A stretch of DNA of 64,000 bases from Bacteroidota bacterium (lineage in GTDB: Bacteria > Bacteroidota > Bacteroidia > AKYH767-A > 2013-40CM-41-45), in assembly GCA_016708785.1 (NCBI GenBank), contig JADJFC010000003.1:531128-595127 (forward strand), given 5' to 3'. The notes under the pieces are model-generated. The model was not told the DNA's origin and did no database searches. It worked only from the letters and a program-made list of their open reading frames with translations. The position numbers and the translations under genes are program-made. Shown piece by piece: positions 19,650-29,253 of the stretch (the stretch's first letter is position 1; each line of letters opens with the position of its first letter).

Positions 19650-21218
19650 ATGAAAAAATATCTGATCTTTTGTCTATTCTGTTGTAGTTTTTCGGTTTCA
19701 GCTCAATTAAATCCGGCACGGATCAATCATTTTTGCTGCTTTGATAGCATTGCGCCTCATTCGTTTTCTTATCCATTAGGCATTATTCAATCCGGCGATT
19801 CAATGATTATTGCCTATGTAGAAGACGATTCGGTGAAGATAAAGGTAATTGATATGTTCTCAGGAAATGACATAGCAAATTTTAACTATGGAAGTGATAC
19901 AATTTCAAGTCCTGCGTATGTAAATGGAAGTTTTAGGAAAACAGATTCCGGTTATCTTGGATCATGTTTTTCATATCGATCTAATGGAAGTTTGCCCGAT
20001 GGTTGGTGGCTTATCATTTATTCTTTTGATAATAATTTCAATCTGCAAAATAAAAATCAAGTGAATGTTGTTGATATTGGTATACCAACTAATTTGGTTT
20101 ATTCTCCTTTCGACTCTACCTATTATTTTGCAGATTTTAATCAACTCGATTCTTTGACACTTTACAATATAGATAGAAATGCAAATTTATTACGCAGCTT
20201 CAAATATGGTTTGAATAATCGTCAGGACATTGCCGGCGGATTGTTTTTTGCAAGTGATGGGGCACTAATTTCAGTAGAAAGGTTAGAGCAAAATCCTGCT
20301 CCTGAATATGTTGTTTCACTTCGTAAGATTGATCTTGTGACAGGATTAGAATTGTCAAATGTAAACATTGATTCTTCTCTAGGCATCACACATGTGTTCT
20401 ATCAGAACAATGACACACTTGCAATCGCGTTTAATGGTCATGATAATGGTGGGTTAGTAAAGTTTACTAAAGTTAGTTTAATAAATTTTAGTTATAATTC
20501 ATATTCAACAGCGAATATTTATCAAGTTGGAGGCCTTTGGAATTTTGAATTTGAAAGTAATTCCGGGAATAGTTATATTGAAGGTGGAAGCCAGCTCATA
20601 CAAATAAAACCTGATAATAGTGTAGGGTTTGTAAAGTCTGTAATTTATCCTTCATATATGTTGTATAACAAGTCTCCAATATTATTTGATATAAATGGAA
20701 ATCCTATAATTTTTAGATCATATATTAATAATACAATTTCGAATCAGGATCTTTTGATGCAGAGATTCAATAATGTTACAGGCGAGACTATTGATTCTAT
20801 GTTCTATAATGATATCAGAAATACACCTGATTTTGCCATAACGCAATTTATTGATTATTCAGGTGGACTTAATTTGATCTTTGCAAATGATTATGATAAT
20901 GCGTTTATCCTTCAAGAAGAAACGCAGTTGAATGTTATTCATATAAGTACTCTTTCTGATTCTCAACCTGAGCTAATGAGTCAAACTGTTACAATTTTTC
21001 CAAATCCAACGACTGGTAATTTAAATCTAAAGTGTGAGAGTGTAATTATCGATGAGTTGAAAATTTTTGATTTCACAGGAAAATATTTGAGGACGATTAA
21101 ATTAAATTCATCCAATTCATTTAGTGTATCTGATTTAATTTCTGGGATATATGTCATTCGGGCAATAAGCAAGAATGGTGATCAAATGAACATTAAAATC
21201 ATTAAAGTCGCGCCTTAA
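19650..21218 (+). CDS. Secreted protein with T9SS type A sorting domain
   Basis: 522 aa. Signal peptide MKKYLIFCLFCCSFSVSAQ, then a beta-propeller-like body (IIQSGDSMIIAYVEDDSVKIKVID and similar strand pairs), and a C-terminal T9SS sorting domain starting TIFPNPTTGNLNLKCES with FDFTGKYLRTIKL, SVSDLISGIYVIR and a basic end. It would be exported by Sec and moved across the outer membrane by T9SS. No catalytic motif was seen. It is monocistronic, with a minus-strand neighbour on each side. Confidence 0.82.
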   Translation: MKKYLIFCLFCCSFSVSAQLNPARINHFCCFDSIAPHSFSYPLGIIQSGDSMIIAYVEDDSVKIKVIDMFSGNDIANFNYGSDTISSPAYVNGSFRKTDSGYLGSCFSYRSNGSLPDGWWLIIYSFDNNFNLQNKNQVNVVDIGIPTNLVYSPFDSTYYFADFNQLDSLTLYNIDRNANLLRSFKYGLNNRQDIAGGLFFASDGALISVERLEQNPAPEYVVSLRKIDLVTGLELSNVNIDSSLGITHVFYQNNDTLAIAFNGHDNGGLVKFTKVSLINFSYNSYSTANIYQVGGLWNFEFESNSGNSYIEGGSQLIQIKPDNSVGFVKSVIYPSYMLYNKSPILFDINGNPIIFRSYINNTISNQDLLMQRFNNVTGETIDSMFYNDIRNTPDFAITQFIDYSGGLNLIFANDYDNAFILQEETQLNVIHISTLSDSQPELMSQTVTIFPNPTTGNLNLKCESVIIDELKIFDFTGKYLRTIKLNSSNSFSVSDLISGIYVIRAISKNGDQMNIKIIKVAP

Positions 21219-21373
21219 GATGATTCTACTGTACTGGTTTCAATAAGATAGCAGCAGTAATGTATATCATATTGTGTTTCTGAACAAAAATTGCAACATG
21301 CGAATTGCTTAGATTTTTCTCTTTGTCAGCTAAAATAAATTGCAATAAAAAAGTAGGACTTATTAAATATCTT

Positions 21374-22858
21374 CTAACCGCTTAAAAATGATAAATTCCT
21401 CGTTTTCCCAAAAACACTATAATAGTTTCTGTAACTAGAAAGATAAGCATCTAAACGCGGATCAAAAATATCAGTGTCATAGCTGTTGATCTTTGATCCG
21501 ATCAAGTAGTTCACGTGGAGCCGCAAAAACATTGCATCCACTTGTTCCGGTGATTGTCCTGTCATCAGATACGTGGCTCGATGATCTGTATACAGAGAGA
21601 GTGCAATCGCTTTTATAAAACCAACGACTTCACTTTCCGGAATTTTGTCTCTTACTACATTCAGCATTTCAATCGAAGTAGTTTTATATGGACCGTCGGG
21701 AATGTCGTTCTGTTTTTCAAGTGTTCTCTTGAATGGCAAAATGTAGCCCGTCATCGTAATAAAAATAACAAAGAGGATTAGAGCTTCGCTGTAAATTCTT
21801 TTATATGATCTGGTAATTAGCAATATTATGTCGAATGTGTATTTTATAAGTAATGGAAATACCGGAAAAATAAATCGAAAACCGCCTGTGCTTCTGTTGA
21901 AGAGTAGAATCATTAGCAGGTAGAACAGGAAAAACCATTCAGTGAAACCCGCTTTTTTTCTGAGATTGACGACCCAACCTGCCAGTGCTAAAAACACCCA
22001 CCACGAAGGCATCGTGTTCCAACTTCCCGGAAAAAAAAATGCTGTCCCGAGCACATCGTAATAGTATTTGGCATTCACAAATAGTCCCGCTGATTCTTTA
22101 TCAAATGAATTGGAATAAAATCCTAAGAAATATTTCATCTCAACATGAAAGAAGAGCGTGTTGAAAAGAAAAAAGAAAAGTACTGCACTGAGAATTAGTA
22201 TTGCTGCGGATTTGATCCGCTTGCGTTCAAAAAAGTTAAAACTAAATGTGCGTTCTCCAACTGTCCCATGCAAAAGTATGTCCGCTGTCAGTGCAGCGAG
22301 CGATGCAATTCCCACAAACCTGATTGAAGTAAGCCAGGATGCAAGTAGTCCACAAACGACGTAAAATAGAATCGACCTGTTTTTTCGCTCAGCAATTTGA
22401 ATCAGTAGAAACAGGAAAAATACAAAGGGAATGTCGGTAAGAATGCTGTCCTTGAGTAAGAGCAGATAATGATTGTACAGAATAAAAATCACAATCGTAA
22501 GAGAGATCAGCGGACTATAATATTTTTTGAAGTAATTAAACATAAGTACTCCAAGGCTGATCATTAATACGGAAATCAAGATCAGGTAAGGCTTTACTGA
22601 CAATTTGAAAAAATAATATACCGGTGAAATTAGTAGTGGAAATCCTGCCGGATATGCATGTAAAGCAAAATCTCCGTCGACCTTATCGAAAACCAATCCG
22701 TTGTCGATCTGAGGTCTTTGCTCAACTATATTCCTTGCTTGCAATATGTATTGGGCATAATCATCACCCCAATCTTGATATGGCTTTACATTTATATAAA
22801 GCAGTGGCAGTAGCAAAAGTATGCATGCAATAAAATATACTCTGTTGAATCCTGCCAT
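21374..22858 (-). CDS. Multi-spanning glycosyltransferase (GT39/PMT-like, GT-C)
   Basis: 494 aa with about ten or more hydrophobic segments (for example VYFIACILLLLPLLYINV, YLILISVLMISLGVLMFNYF, AAILILSAVLFFFLFNTLFF). The first periplasmic loop carries DDYAQYILQARNI, the acidic pair typical of GT-C enzymes that use polyprenyl-phosphate sugars. TSIRFVGIASLAAL and a soluble C-terminal tail follow. It likely adds a sugar to a glycan or protein at the periplasmic face of the inner membrane. Substrate unknown. Confidence 0.75.
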   Translation of the reverse strand: MAGFNRVYFIACILLLLPLLYINVKPYQDWGDDYAQYILQARNIVEQRPQIDNGLVFDKVDGDFALHAYPAGFPLLISPVYYFFKLSVKPYLILISVLMISLGVLMFNYFKKYYSPLISLTIVIFILYNHYLLLLKDSILTDIPFVFFLFLLIQIAERKNRSILFYVVCGLLASWLTSIRFVGIASLAALTADILLHGTVGERTFSFNFFERKRIKSAAILILSAVLFFFLFNTLFFHVEMKYFLGFYSNSFDKESAGLFVNAKYYYDVLGTAFFFPGSWNTMPSWWVFLALAGWVVNLRKKAGFTEWFFLFYLLMILLFNRSTGGFRFIFPVFPLLIKYTFDIILLITRSYKRIYSEALILFVIFITMTGYILPFKRTLEKQNDIPDGPYKTTSIEMLNVVRDKIPESEVVGFIKAIALSLYTDHRATYLMTGQSPEQVDAMFLRLHVNYLIGSKINSYDTDIFDPRLDAYLSSYRNYYSVFGKTRNLSFLSG

Positions 22859-22955
22859 TTGAAAAAGTTACGATAGCTTTAGTTTCGCTAAGTAAAGGAT
22901 TTTCTACGGAATCAAAATCTGCTTTTTTAACTTTAAAAATTATATTACCGGTCAC

Positions 22956-22996
22956 AAAAAAAAGCCATCCCCTTATCAGGCGATGGCTTTTTTATT
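22956..22996. terminator. Hairpin terminator
   Basis: AAAGCCATC and GATGGCTTT form a 9-bp stem with a 12-nt loop, flanked by an A-run and a T-run. It faces the 3' side of neither gene exactly: it lies upstream of the membrane glycosyltransferase and downstream of the minus-strand unit starting at paaZ only if read leftward. It probably isolates the two minus-strand units. Confidence 0.65.
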
Positions 22997-23115
22997 TTTT
23001 TGAAATTCTCAATTAAGGAATCAAGTGGTTATCGAAACACCAATCAGGAAAATCCGATTAATCCTTAAATCCCGGTAACGATCTGAAAAATCAGATTTAT
23101 CCTTTAATCCAGGTC

Positions 23116-23574
23116 TCAGTTGGCAGTATATGACGGCAATTTCCCCTCAGCAATCAACGTATCCGTTTTCTCTTTGTGAGCTCCATAATCACCGAAGCAA
23201 AGAGCAGACAACATTTCATCACGCGACATGTTTACATTGCCAAGTTGCTTTTTGATCTCAACACTGCAACGGTCAACAAACGTCTCGAAACGCTCAGGAG
23301 CCCAGATGTAAACTTTTTTCTGCCAATCAGGAATAGTTCTATCGATCTTGAATTCCGTTGGTAGGTCCCCGTGAATAATGGCTTTTACCTCTAATCCTTC
23401 GAATGATTTTGGTAGTAAACGGTTATCAAATATAAGCGGACGGCTTACATCAATAACGTGCTTCTTTCTCTTTGGATCGATCATTTTCAATCCATTGATG
23501 CGAAGGCCTTTTTTCTTTAAGTATCCGAATTTTTTTTCGAATCTGTCAAGGGTGTCATAAAGTAACATGGACAT
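23116..23574 (-). CDS. Uncharacterised protein directly downstream of paaZ
   Basis: 152-aa soluble protein (start MSMLLYDTLDRFEKKFGYLK, end EGKLPSYTAN), mixed alpha/beta, rich in Lys and Asp, with no signal peptide. The frame is open upstream to 23661, but that part overlaps paaZ; the ATG at 23574 leaves a 31-base gap to the paaZ stop. Features include GLEVKAIIHGDLPTEFKIDR and WAPERFETFVDRCSVEIKKQLG. I do not recognise the family. The tight position behind paaZ suggests a role linked to phenylacetate metabolism or to PaaZ itself. Confidence 0.75.
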   Translation of the reverse strand: MSMLLYDTLDRFEKKFGYLKKKGLRINGLKMIDPKRKKHVIDVSRPLIFDNRLLPKSFEGLEVKAIIHGDLPTEFKIDRTIPDWQKKVYIWAPERFETFVDRCSVEIKKQLGNVNMSRDEMLSALCFGDYGAHKEKTDTLIAEGKLPSYTAN

Positions 23575-23605
23575 TTTTTTTTGTACTGTGATACTGAATA
23601 TTTTT

Positions 23606-25658
23606 TTAAGCTTGTTGTTCTTTGCATGCAACAAGAGTGAGCACTGTTTCCAATGCAACAATTTCTTGTTTTTGATTTACTACCTGCACATACCATTCAA
23701 CTACGCCTTGGTCTAATTGACCTTCACGTTTGTCTTTCTTTGTCTTTCTCTGACAAGTCAGTTTTACCTGTATAGTATCGCCGATGTAAACCGGTTGTAT
23801 AAATCGTAAGTTATCTAATCCGTAATTTGCCAATACCGGACCTTTTTTCGGATCAACGAATAAACCTGCTGCTGCTGAGATCACAAAGTATCCGTGAGCA
23901 ACACGCTTTTCGAAGATCGATCCTTCCAGAGATGTTTCATCCATGTGAGCATAGAAGAAATCTCCACTGATTCCTGCGAAGTTGACAATGTCAGCTTCGC
24001 CTACTGTTCTTTTATGAGTGATCAATGTATCACCAACCTGAATCTCTTCAAAGTATTTGCGGAATGGATGAATAACATCTTCTTTCATCGCTGCTCCGGG
24101 CAGATACGTATTCAAAATTTTTGTGAGTGTAGTAGGGGAGCCCTGCAAAGCTGTTCTCTGCATATAATGATGCACACCACGAATTCCACCCATCTCTTCA
24201 CCGCCACCGGCACGTCCCGGACCACCATGTACTAAATGTGCAAGTGGAGAACCGTGTCCGGTCGACTCAGCAGCGCATTCCTGATTGATGATAACCATTC
24301 GGCCATGCATAGAAGCAGAGCCTAGTACGACTTCTTTTGCGAAATTGTTATCTCCGGTTACAATTGAACCGACAAGACTTCCTTTTCCCATTTTAGCAAG
24401 CTCGATCGCTTCCTCTGTAGAACGGTACGGCATCACTGTATTTACCGGACCGAAAGCTTCTATTGAATGTGGCTCAGAAGGTTTCATCGGATCTTTGCAA
24501 TACAGCAACATCGATGAAATAAACGAACCCTTTTCAGAATCTGCTCCTACAACTTCAACTTTATCTAAATCGCCATATACCATTTCACAGGCATTTAATA
24601 ATTGGCGAACATTTGCTTTTACATCTTTGACCTGATCTTTACTTGCTAAAGGTCCCATACGAACACCTTCAACAGCAGGATCACCGATCACATTTCCTTT
24701 CAATCGTTCTGACACAGCCTTGATCACAGCTTCCGTCATATTTTCCGGAACAATTGTTCTACGAATTGCAGTACACTTTTGTCCGGCTTTCGAAGTCATC
24801 TCACGAGTCACCTCTTTGATGAACAACTTGAATTCTTCCGTATCCGGTGTTGCATCCGGACCAAGAATAGAGCAGTTCAATGAATCTGCTTCCATATTGA
24901 ATCGGATCGAATTATTAATGATCTCCGGCGAGCTCTTCAGCATTCTTCCTGTCTTTGCAGAACCGGTGAACGTAACCACATCCTGACAAGTCAGGTGTTT
25001 GAACAGATCCCCGACACTACCACAGATCAACTGCAGCGAGCCTTCGGGAAGTATTTTTGATTCGATAATTTCCTTTACAACTAATTCAGTCAGATAGGAA
25101 GTAGATGTTGCCGGTTTAACAATTGCCGGAACTCCTGCTAAAAGATTGACTGCAATTTTCTCCAGCATTCCCCAAACAGGGAAGTTGAAAGCATTGATAT
25201 GAACTGCAACGCCTTCTAAAGGTACACATATATGATGACCGACAAATGAACCTGTCTTAGAAATCATTTCCATGTTGCCGTCGACGTAGAAAGATTCATC
25301 AGGTAATTCACGACGTCCTTTACTGGCCATGACAAAAGATTTCCGATTCCTCCGTCAATATCGACCCAGGAATCCGTTTTGTCGCACCCGTTGCTCCTGA
25401 AAATGCATAAAAGTTCTTTTTCTTCTCATTTAAGTGCATTGCAAGTGCTTTGATCATTCTTGCACGCTCATGAAAAGTCATTTTACGCAATTTGTAACCG
25501 GCTTCTTTGCGGCCATATTCAAGCATGGCTTTAAAGTCAACGCCTGTGCTGGTCGAAGTAAAAAGTTCTTCGCCGGTAATGGCATTGAATAGTGGAGTCC
25601 CAAGGCCTTCACCTTCGACCCATTGTCCGAGAGTATAACTTCTAAGCTTTACAGCCAT
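23606..25658 (-). CDS. paaZ: PaaZ, bifunctional oxepin-CoA hydrolase / semialdehyde dehydrogenase, two frame breaks
   Basis: About 684 aa after repair. The N-terminal aldehyde dehydrogenase domain has INAFNFPVWGMLEK, FTGSAKTGR, the glutamate segment FNMEADSLN and the catalytic Cys in GQKCTAIRR. The C-terminal MaoC-like (R)-hydratase domain has FAGISGDFFYAHMDE with the catalytic Asp/His pair. PaaZ opens oxepin-CoA and oxidises the resulting aldehyde. Two single-base deletions, near 25378 (A-run) and 25338 (T-run), split off the first 112 residues; repair gives SGATGATKTDSWVDIDGGIGNLFVMASKG in one frame. Catalytic residues of both domains are present, so the enzyme should be active. Palindromes lie just upstream of the start. 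Confidence 0.94.
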
Positions 25659-25676
25659 AATTTTTTCAAAAGTTTA

Positions 25677-25717
25677 GGGCCTAGAGGCCCAATCCGGCTA
25701 ACCGTGCGGTTTTCCGG
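25677..25717 (-). promoter_or_regulatory. Two palindromes upstream of paaZ, possible operator or attenuator
   Basis: GGGCCT-AG-AGGCCC (25677-25690) begins 19 bases upstream of the paaZ start codon. Next to it, AACCG-TG-CGGTT (25700-25711) is framed by CCGG at 25694-25697 and 25714-25717. These are the most G/C-rich bases in the spacer. A repressor such as a TetR-type PaaR, or an mRNA hairpin, could use them; no regulator gene is in the window, so this is inference. Confidence 0.4.
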
Positions 25718-25916
25718 GTGTTTTGTGGTCTTTTATTCATTATCAAGTGATTAACTAGAAAAGACCGTTTGTAAATAGTATTGGAAATAGAGACTGTAAA
25801 GATACGCCAAAGTCGATTGAAGTCAAGTTATTTACCCTATTAATTATCACTTTCTTACAGAAAAAATCTGCCATTTTGTATTGACAGAAAATAGTTGATG
25901 GATTTTCTGAAATTGT

Positions 25917-25947
25917 CTTGTATTTGACTGAAAATTATCTACATTTG
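25917..25947 (+). promoter_or_regulatory. Promoter of the rpsF-rpsR-rplI operon
   Basis: TTG (ending 25920), 19 bases, then TACATTTG (25940-25947), an exact TAnnTTTG -7 element. Predicted start near 25954 gives a leader of about 29 bases before rpsF. Confidence 0.65.
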
Positions 25948-25982
25948 CAGCCCAAAATAAAAACTCCGTAAAAAAAACAAAC

Positions 25983-26342
25983 ATGTCAAATCAGTACGAG
26001 ACAGTGTTTATCATGACTCCTGTTCTTTCGGAGGAACAGATGATGGATACTGTGACTAAATTCAAGAAAATCCTCACCGACAACGGTTACGAAATTGTTT
26101 TTGAAAACAACTGGGGATTGCGCAAATTGGCTTACCCGATCCAGAAAAAAAACACTGGGTTCTATTACCTAATTGAGTTCAAATCTGAAGGCGATCTGAT
26201 CAACAAAGTTGAGACAGAATTCCGAAGAGATGAACGCATCATGCGCTTCCTCACCGTTAAGTTGGACAAACACGCAATTGCGTACAACGAAAAAAAGCGT
26301 AAAAACGCTGCGTTGAAAAAAGAAGAAGAAAAAGTAGCTTAA
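25983..26342 (+). CDS. rpsF: 30S ribosomal protein S6
   Basis: 119-aa ribosomal protein. It starts MSNQYETVFIMTPVLSEEQ and shows NWGLRKLAYPIQKKNTGFYYL and RRDERIMRFLTVKLDK, the conserved S6 core, then a Lys/Glu-rich tail. S6 pairs with S18 on the platform of the small subunit. First gene of rpsF-rpsR-rplI, with a consensus promoter 35 bases upstream. Confidence 0.96.
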   Translation: MSNQYETVFIMTPVLSEEQMMDTVTKFKKILTDNGYEIVFENNWGLRKLAYPIQKKNTGFYYLIEFKSEGDLINKVETEFRRDERIMRFLTVKLDKHAIAYNEKKRKNAALKKEEEKVA

Positions 26343-26353
26343 ACGAAAAAGCC

Positions 26354-26620
26354 ATGGCAACACCAAACGAAGTACGTTACCTCAATCCGCCAGCGGTTGA
26401 CACGTCAAAAAAGAAATACTGCCGATTCAAAAAGAACGGCATTAAATACATCGATTACAAAGACGGTAACTTCTTGTTACGTTTTGTAAACGAGCAAGGT
26501 AAAGTTTTACCTCGTCGCCTTACAGGAACTTCATTGAAGTATCAACGTAAGGTTGGACAAGCTATTAAACGCGCGCGTCACATTGCTTTGATGCCGTATG
26601 TATCTGATCTATTAAAATAA
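26354..26620 (+). CDS. rpsR: 30S ribosomal protein S18
   Basis: 88 aa. The KKKYCRFKKNGIKYIDYKDG segment, LPRRLTGTSLKYQRKV and AIKRARHIALMPYV are diagnostic for S18. It has one Cys in KKYCRF rather than a zinc-binding set. It lies 11 bases after rpsF in the standard S6-S18-L9 order. Confidence 0.97.
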   Translation: MATPNEVRYLNPPAVDTSKKKYCRFKKNGIKYIDYKDGNFLLRFVNEQGKVLPRRLTGTSLKYQRKVGQAIKRARHIALMPYVSDLLK

Positions 26621-26632
26621 GGAGAACTAACC

Positions 26633-27079
26633 ATGGACATTATCTTAAAACAAGATCTCGATAACCTCGGCTATGCTGACGAAATCGTAAAGGTGCGCCC
26701 GGGTTACGCTCGTAACTTCCTTATCCCAAATGGACTTGCAATCATAGCGAACGAAGAGAATCGCAAAGTGTTAGCGGAAACGATGAAACAACGTGCTCAC
26801 AAAGCACAGAAGATCAAAGGTGGCGCTGAAGAACAAGCTAAGAAACTTGAAGCAATGGTCATTAAGATCGGAGCTAAAGTAGGAGAAAGCGGAAAGATCT
26901 ACGGATCAGTGAACGCTCTTCAATTAGCAGATGCTCTTTCTAAGCTTGGAGTAGAAGTAGATCGTAAAAAGATCCACCTTGACTCTGAACATATCAAAAC
27001 TCTTGGAACATACTCTGCTGTCGTTAACCTTCATAAGGACGTAAAAGCAAAAGTAAACTTCGAAGTAGTAGCGGAGTAA
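26633..27079 (+). CDS. rplI: 50S ribosomal protein L9
   Basis: 148 aa. The N-terminal domain MDIILKQDLDNLGYADEIVKVRPGYARNFLIPNGLA is typical of L9, followed by a long connecting helix (VLAETMKQRAHKAQKIKGGA) and the C-terminal rRNA-binding domain (GKIYGSVNALQLADAL). Last gene of the operon, 12 bases after rpsR, with a GGAG ribosome-binding site before ATG, unusual in this window. A terminator follows. Confidence 0.97.
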   Translation: MDIILKQDLDNLGYADEIVKVRPGYARNFLIPNGLAIIANEENRKVLAETMKQRAHKAQKIKGGAEEQAKKLEAMVIKIGAKVGESGKIYGSVNALQLADALSKLGVEVDRKKIHLDSEHIKTLGTYSAVVNLHKDVKAKVNFEVVAE

Positions 27080-27099
27080 TTACTCATAACCTGAAATAC

Positions 27100-27136
27100 A
27101 AAAGGCAATCAATGAAAATTGGTTGCCTTTTTTTTG
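27100..27136 (+). terminator. Terminator of the rpsF-rpsR-rplI operon
   Basis: AAAGGCAA and TTGCCTTT form an 8-bp stem extended by TCAAT/ATTGG, followed by a T-run, about 20 bases after the rplI stop. Confidence 0.8.
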
Positions 27137-27139
27137 TGT

Positions 27140-27195
27140 TTATCTCCCGCGGATCTCGCGGATTTCGCAGATATAGGCGCAGATTTTTTCTTTTT
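27140..27195. repeat. GCGGATTTCGCAGAT-type degenerate repeat
   Basis: Successive copies of a CGCGGATCT / CGCGGATTTCGCAGAT / GCGCAGATTTT motif lie between rplI and the next gene. The same vocabulary (ATCTGCGATAAATCTGCG, TCTGCGGGATCTGCGGG) occurs at 44425-44477, so it belongs to a dispersed family. Confidence 0.55.
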
Positions 27196-27325
27196 TCTTT
27201 TAATTTTTGCTTCAATTTATATCTCCCATTGATTTGGGAAAATGAAAGTGAAGCAAAAAAATCAAAGAAAAAAGCTTCGATATTATCTGCATTTTATCTA
27301 CAAGTAAAATTTTTCTCGCATAAAA

Positions 27326-28813
27326 TTACTGCTTCACAAATTTCCCACGCTGAACAACATCTCCTGATTTTATTTTCAGAAAATACAAGCCATTGCTGAA
27401 TTGAGATACATCAATTGATTCAAGTGTTGATTTGTATTTTGAATATACTTCGCTTCCGATAGCATTATAAATCTTTATTTCTTTTGGAACATTGATATTG
27501 CTCTTTGTTACAAATTGAATTTTGTCATTCGCCGGATTCGGATAAATAAAAATACTTTCATTTTCAATTTCACCAACCGATGTAATCATTGCCGCAGACC
27601 ACTTCGCTAAAAAATTATCACTCGGAGAATTATCGCCCACATTCGGATTAAGAAGTGTAAAATTTCCAATCTGAAGTGTGTCGTTGTAATATCGAGCAGC
27701 CAGATAAAAAGTAGAATCGTAACACACCAGATCAGATGTCAATGGAAAGCCGGAAGCGCCTGTCAGGATGGTGTCTTGCCAGATCAAATTAAATGTAGGG
27801 TCGTATCTGTATAAAAACAATCGCGAAAAAATTTCGAAGACAAGCACACTGTAACCTGAACTGTCCATGGCGAATTGTGTTCCCGGAAAGAAAGCTTGCG
27901 GAATAGGACCCGCAAAATCAGGAAGCATAGTTCCATTGTTTTCAATGTTTACGATCTTAACGGTATCCGAACTCTGATTGGTGTAATCTACAAATGACCA
28001 GAACAAACTTTGCCCATTCGTCTGCAAACTGTTGTTGTGATCGAATGTAATGTAATCTCTTGAATGAAACCACTGAGCAGTAAAACTACTGTCATATTTT
28101 ATCACAAAATTCTGATATGAATAATTAATGTTTGCATCGATCGTGTCGAACGTTGCAAAATTACCACAAGTCCCGCTCAGATAAACATTGCCTTCATTGT
28201 CTGCAAGGATGTTAGTATAAGTACGGACTTCTGTATTGTTGTTGAATTCGCTTTGAATTATATTCCCTTGCAAATCGAGTTTGTGAAATGATGTGAAATC
28301 ATTTGTAATTCCTGAGATCTCTGTTGTGATATACATGGATTCATTTTGTGCTATGAAAAGCTCAATTGGTTTGAATTCGTCATTCACTGCATTGATGTCG
28401 TGAAGCCAGAGAAGATTTCCATTCTCATCAGCTTCAAAAATGAACCCGCTGTAGAGGAAGCTTGAATTTGTTAATGTAATTCCATCAAGACTTACACTGT
28501 CCATGTAATATCCTATGACGACAACATTATTCGCCGAGTTGATCTCAAGGTCTGTAATAAATACTTCGCCTGAAAGATGCTTAGTCCAAAGCAGCTGCTG
28601 ATTATTATCTCTTTTTTCCAGATCTGAATAAAGATGTGTCACAAAGGTGTCCCGCTGTGAGGCAAAATAAAAGTTGTTGTCATGATCCTTTCTGATCGCT
28701 GCAACATTTGATATTGATGCCTGTCCTGATGTGTATGCCCATTCATAATCCTGTGCTTTGCTTGGAAAGATTGAAGCAGTGATTAAGCTGATAAAAAGTA
28801 TGAGTTTTTTCAT
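27326..28813 (-). CDS. Secreted beta-propeller protein with T9SS type A sorting domain
   Basis: About 495 aa. The start at 28813 (MKKLILFISLITASIFPSKAQ) gives a clean signal peptide; eleven upstream codons are open but not expected. The body has repeated strand motifs of the FVTHLYSDLEKRDNNQQLLWTKHL and FVIKYDSSFTAQWFHSRD kind, like SBBP-type propellers. The C-terminal sorting domain starts IFIYPNPANDKIQFV, with IKIYNAIGSEVYSKY and SVSQFSNGLYFLKIKSG-like ending KFVKQ. Cargo of T9SS; molecular role unknown. Confidence 0.82.
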   Translation of the reverse strand: MKKLILFISLITASIFPSKAQDYEWAYTSGQASISNVAAIRKDHDNNFYFASQRDTFVTHLYSDLEKRDNNQQLLWTKHLSGEVFITDLEINSANNVVVIGYYMDSVSLDGITLTNSSFLYSGFIFEADENGNLLWLHDINAVNDEFKPIELFIAQNESMYITTEISGITNDFTSFHKLDLQGNIIQSEFNNNTEVRTYTNILADNEGNVYLSGTCGNFATFDTIDANINYSYQNFVIKYDSSFTAQWFHSRDYITFDHNNSLQTNGQSLFWSFVDYTNQSSDTVKIVNIENNGTMLPDFAGPIPQAFFPGTQFAMDSSGYSVLVFEIFSRLFLYRYDPTFNLIWQDTILTGASGFPLTSDLVCYDSTFYLAARYYNDTLQIGNFTLLNPNVGDNSPSDNFLAKWSAAMITSVGEIENESIFIYPNPANDKIQFVTKSNINVPKEIKIYNAIGSEVYSKYKSTLESIDVSQFSNGLYFLKIKSGDVVQRGKFVKQ

Positions 28814-29022
28814 TGTGTGTATATTTAATAAAGGCAAGTTTAGCAATTATTCTTAATTTGAACTTGTCATACAACCTTAAACTTGATGAACAGGAATAAT
28901 AGAAGGATGAACAGGAATAAATTTACTCTTAATCCGCTTTTACTTGTGAAAAATTAACTAAAAATGATGTAAATTGGATTTTATCGAAAAAATCAAGCCT
29001 AGTTATTAAATTATTCAAAAAG

Positions 29023-29253
29023 CTACCTAGTTTTTTCAATCTTAATTATTCGCACCGGACAATTCTTCGCAGCAATTTTATTGTCTTCGAATTCGTCTTC
29101 ACCAACTACTACCGATGCAAGTCCGTTTTTTTCTGTACTGCCAATCAATGTGCATCTTCCGTCTTTTCGGGAGATTCGCCAACGGTAAGAGGCAGCTTCA
29201 ACACATGCATTGCAACCAATGCATTTTTCTCTTTGTTGAGTGATGCGGATCAT
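29023..29253 (-). CDS. Single-cluster 4Fe-4S ferredoxin
   Basis: 76 aa. Cysteines at 11, 14 and 17 (CIGCNAC) and 65 (NCPV) form one [4Fe-4S] site; a fifth Cys at 34 is not part of the motif. The second cluster of classical bacterial ferredoxins is missing. Its start overlaps the stop of the U32 gene by 4 bases (ATGA), so the two are translationally coupled. It probably supplies electrons or cluster-related redox function to the U32 protein or a general partner. Confidence 0.85.
   Translation of the reverse strand: MIRITQQREKCIGCNACVEAASYRWRISRKDGRCTLIGSTEKNGLASVVVGEDEFEDNKIAAKNCPVRIIKIEKTR

Larger units (their letters stand above)
25659..25982. other. Divergent spacer between paaZ and rpsF
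   Basis: 324 bases with no gene. It holds two palindromes close to the paaZ start (25677-25690 and 25694-25717) and the rpsF promoter near 25917-25947. No other structure was recognised. Confidence 0.6.
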
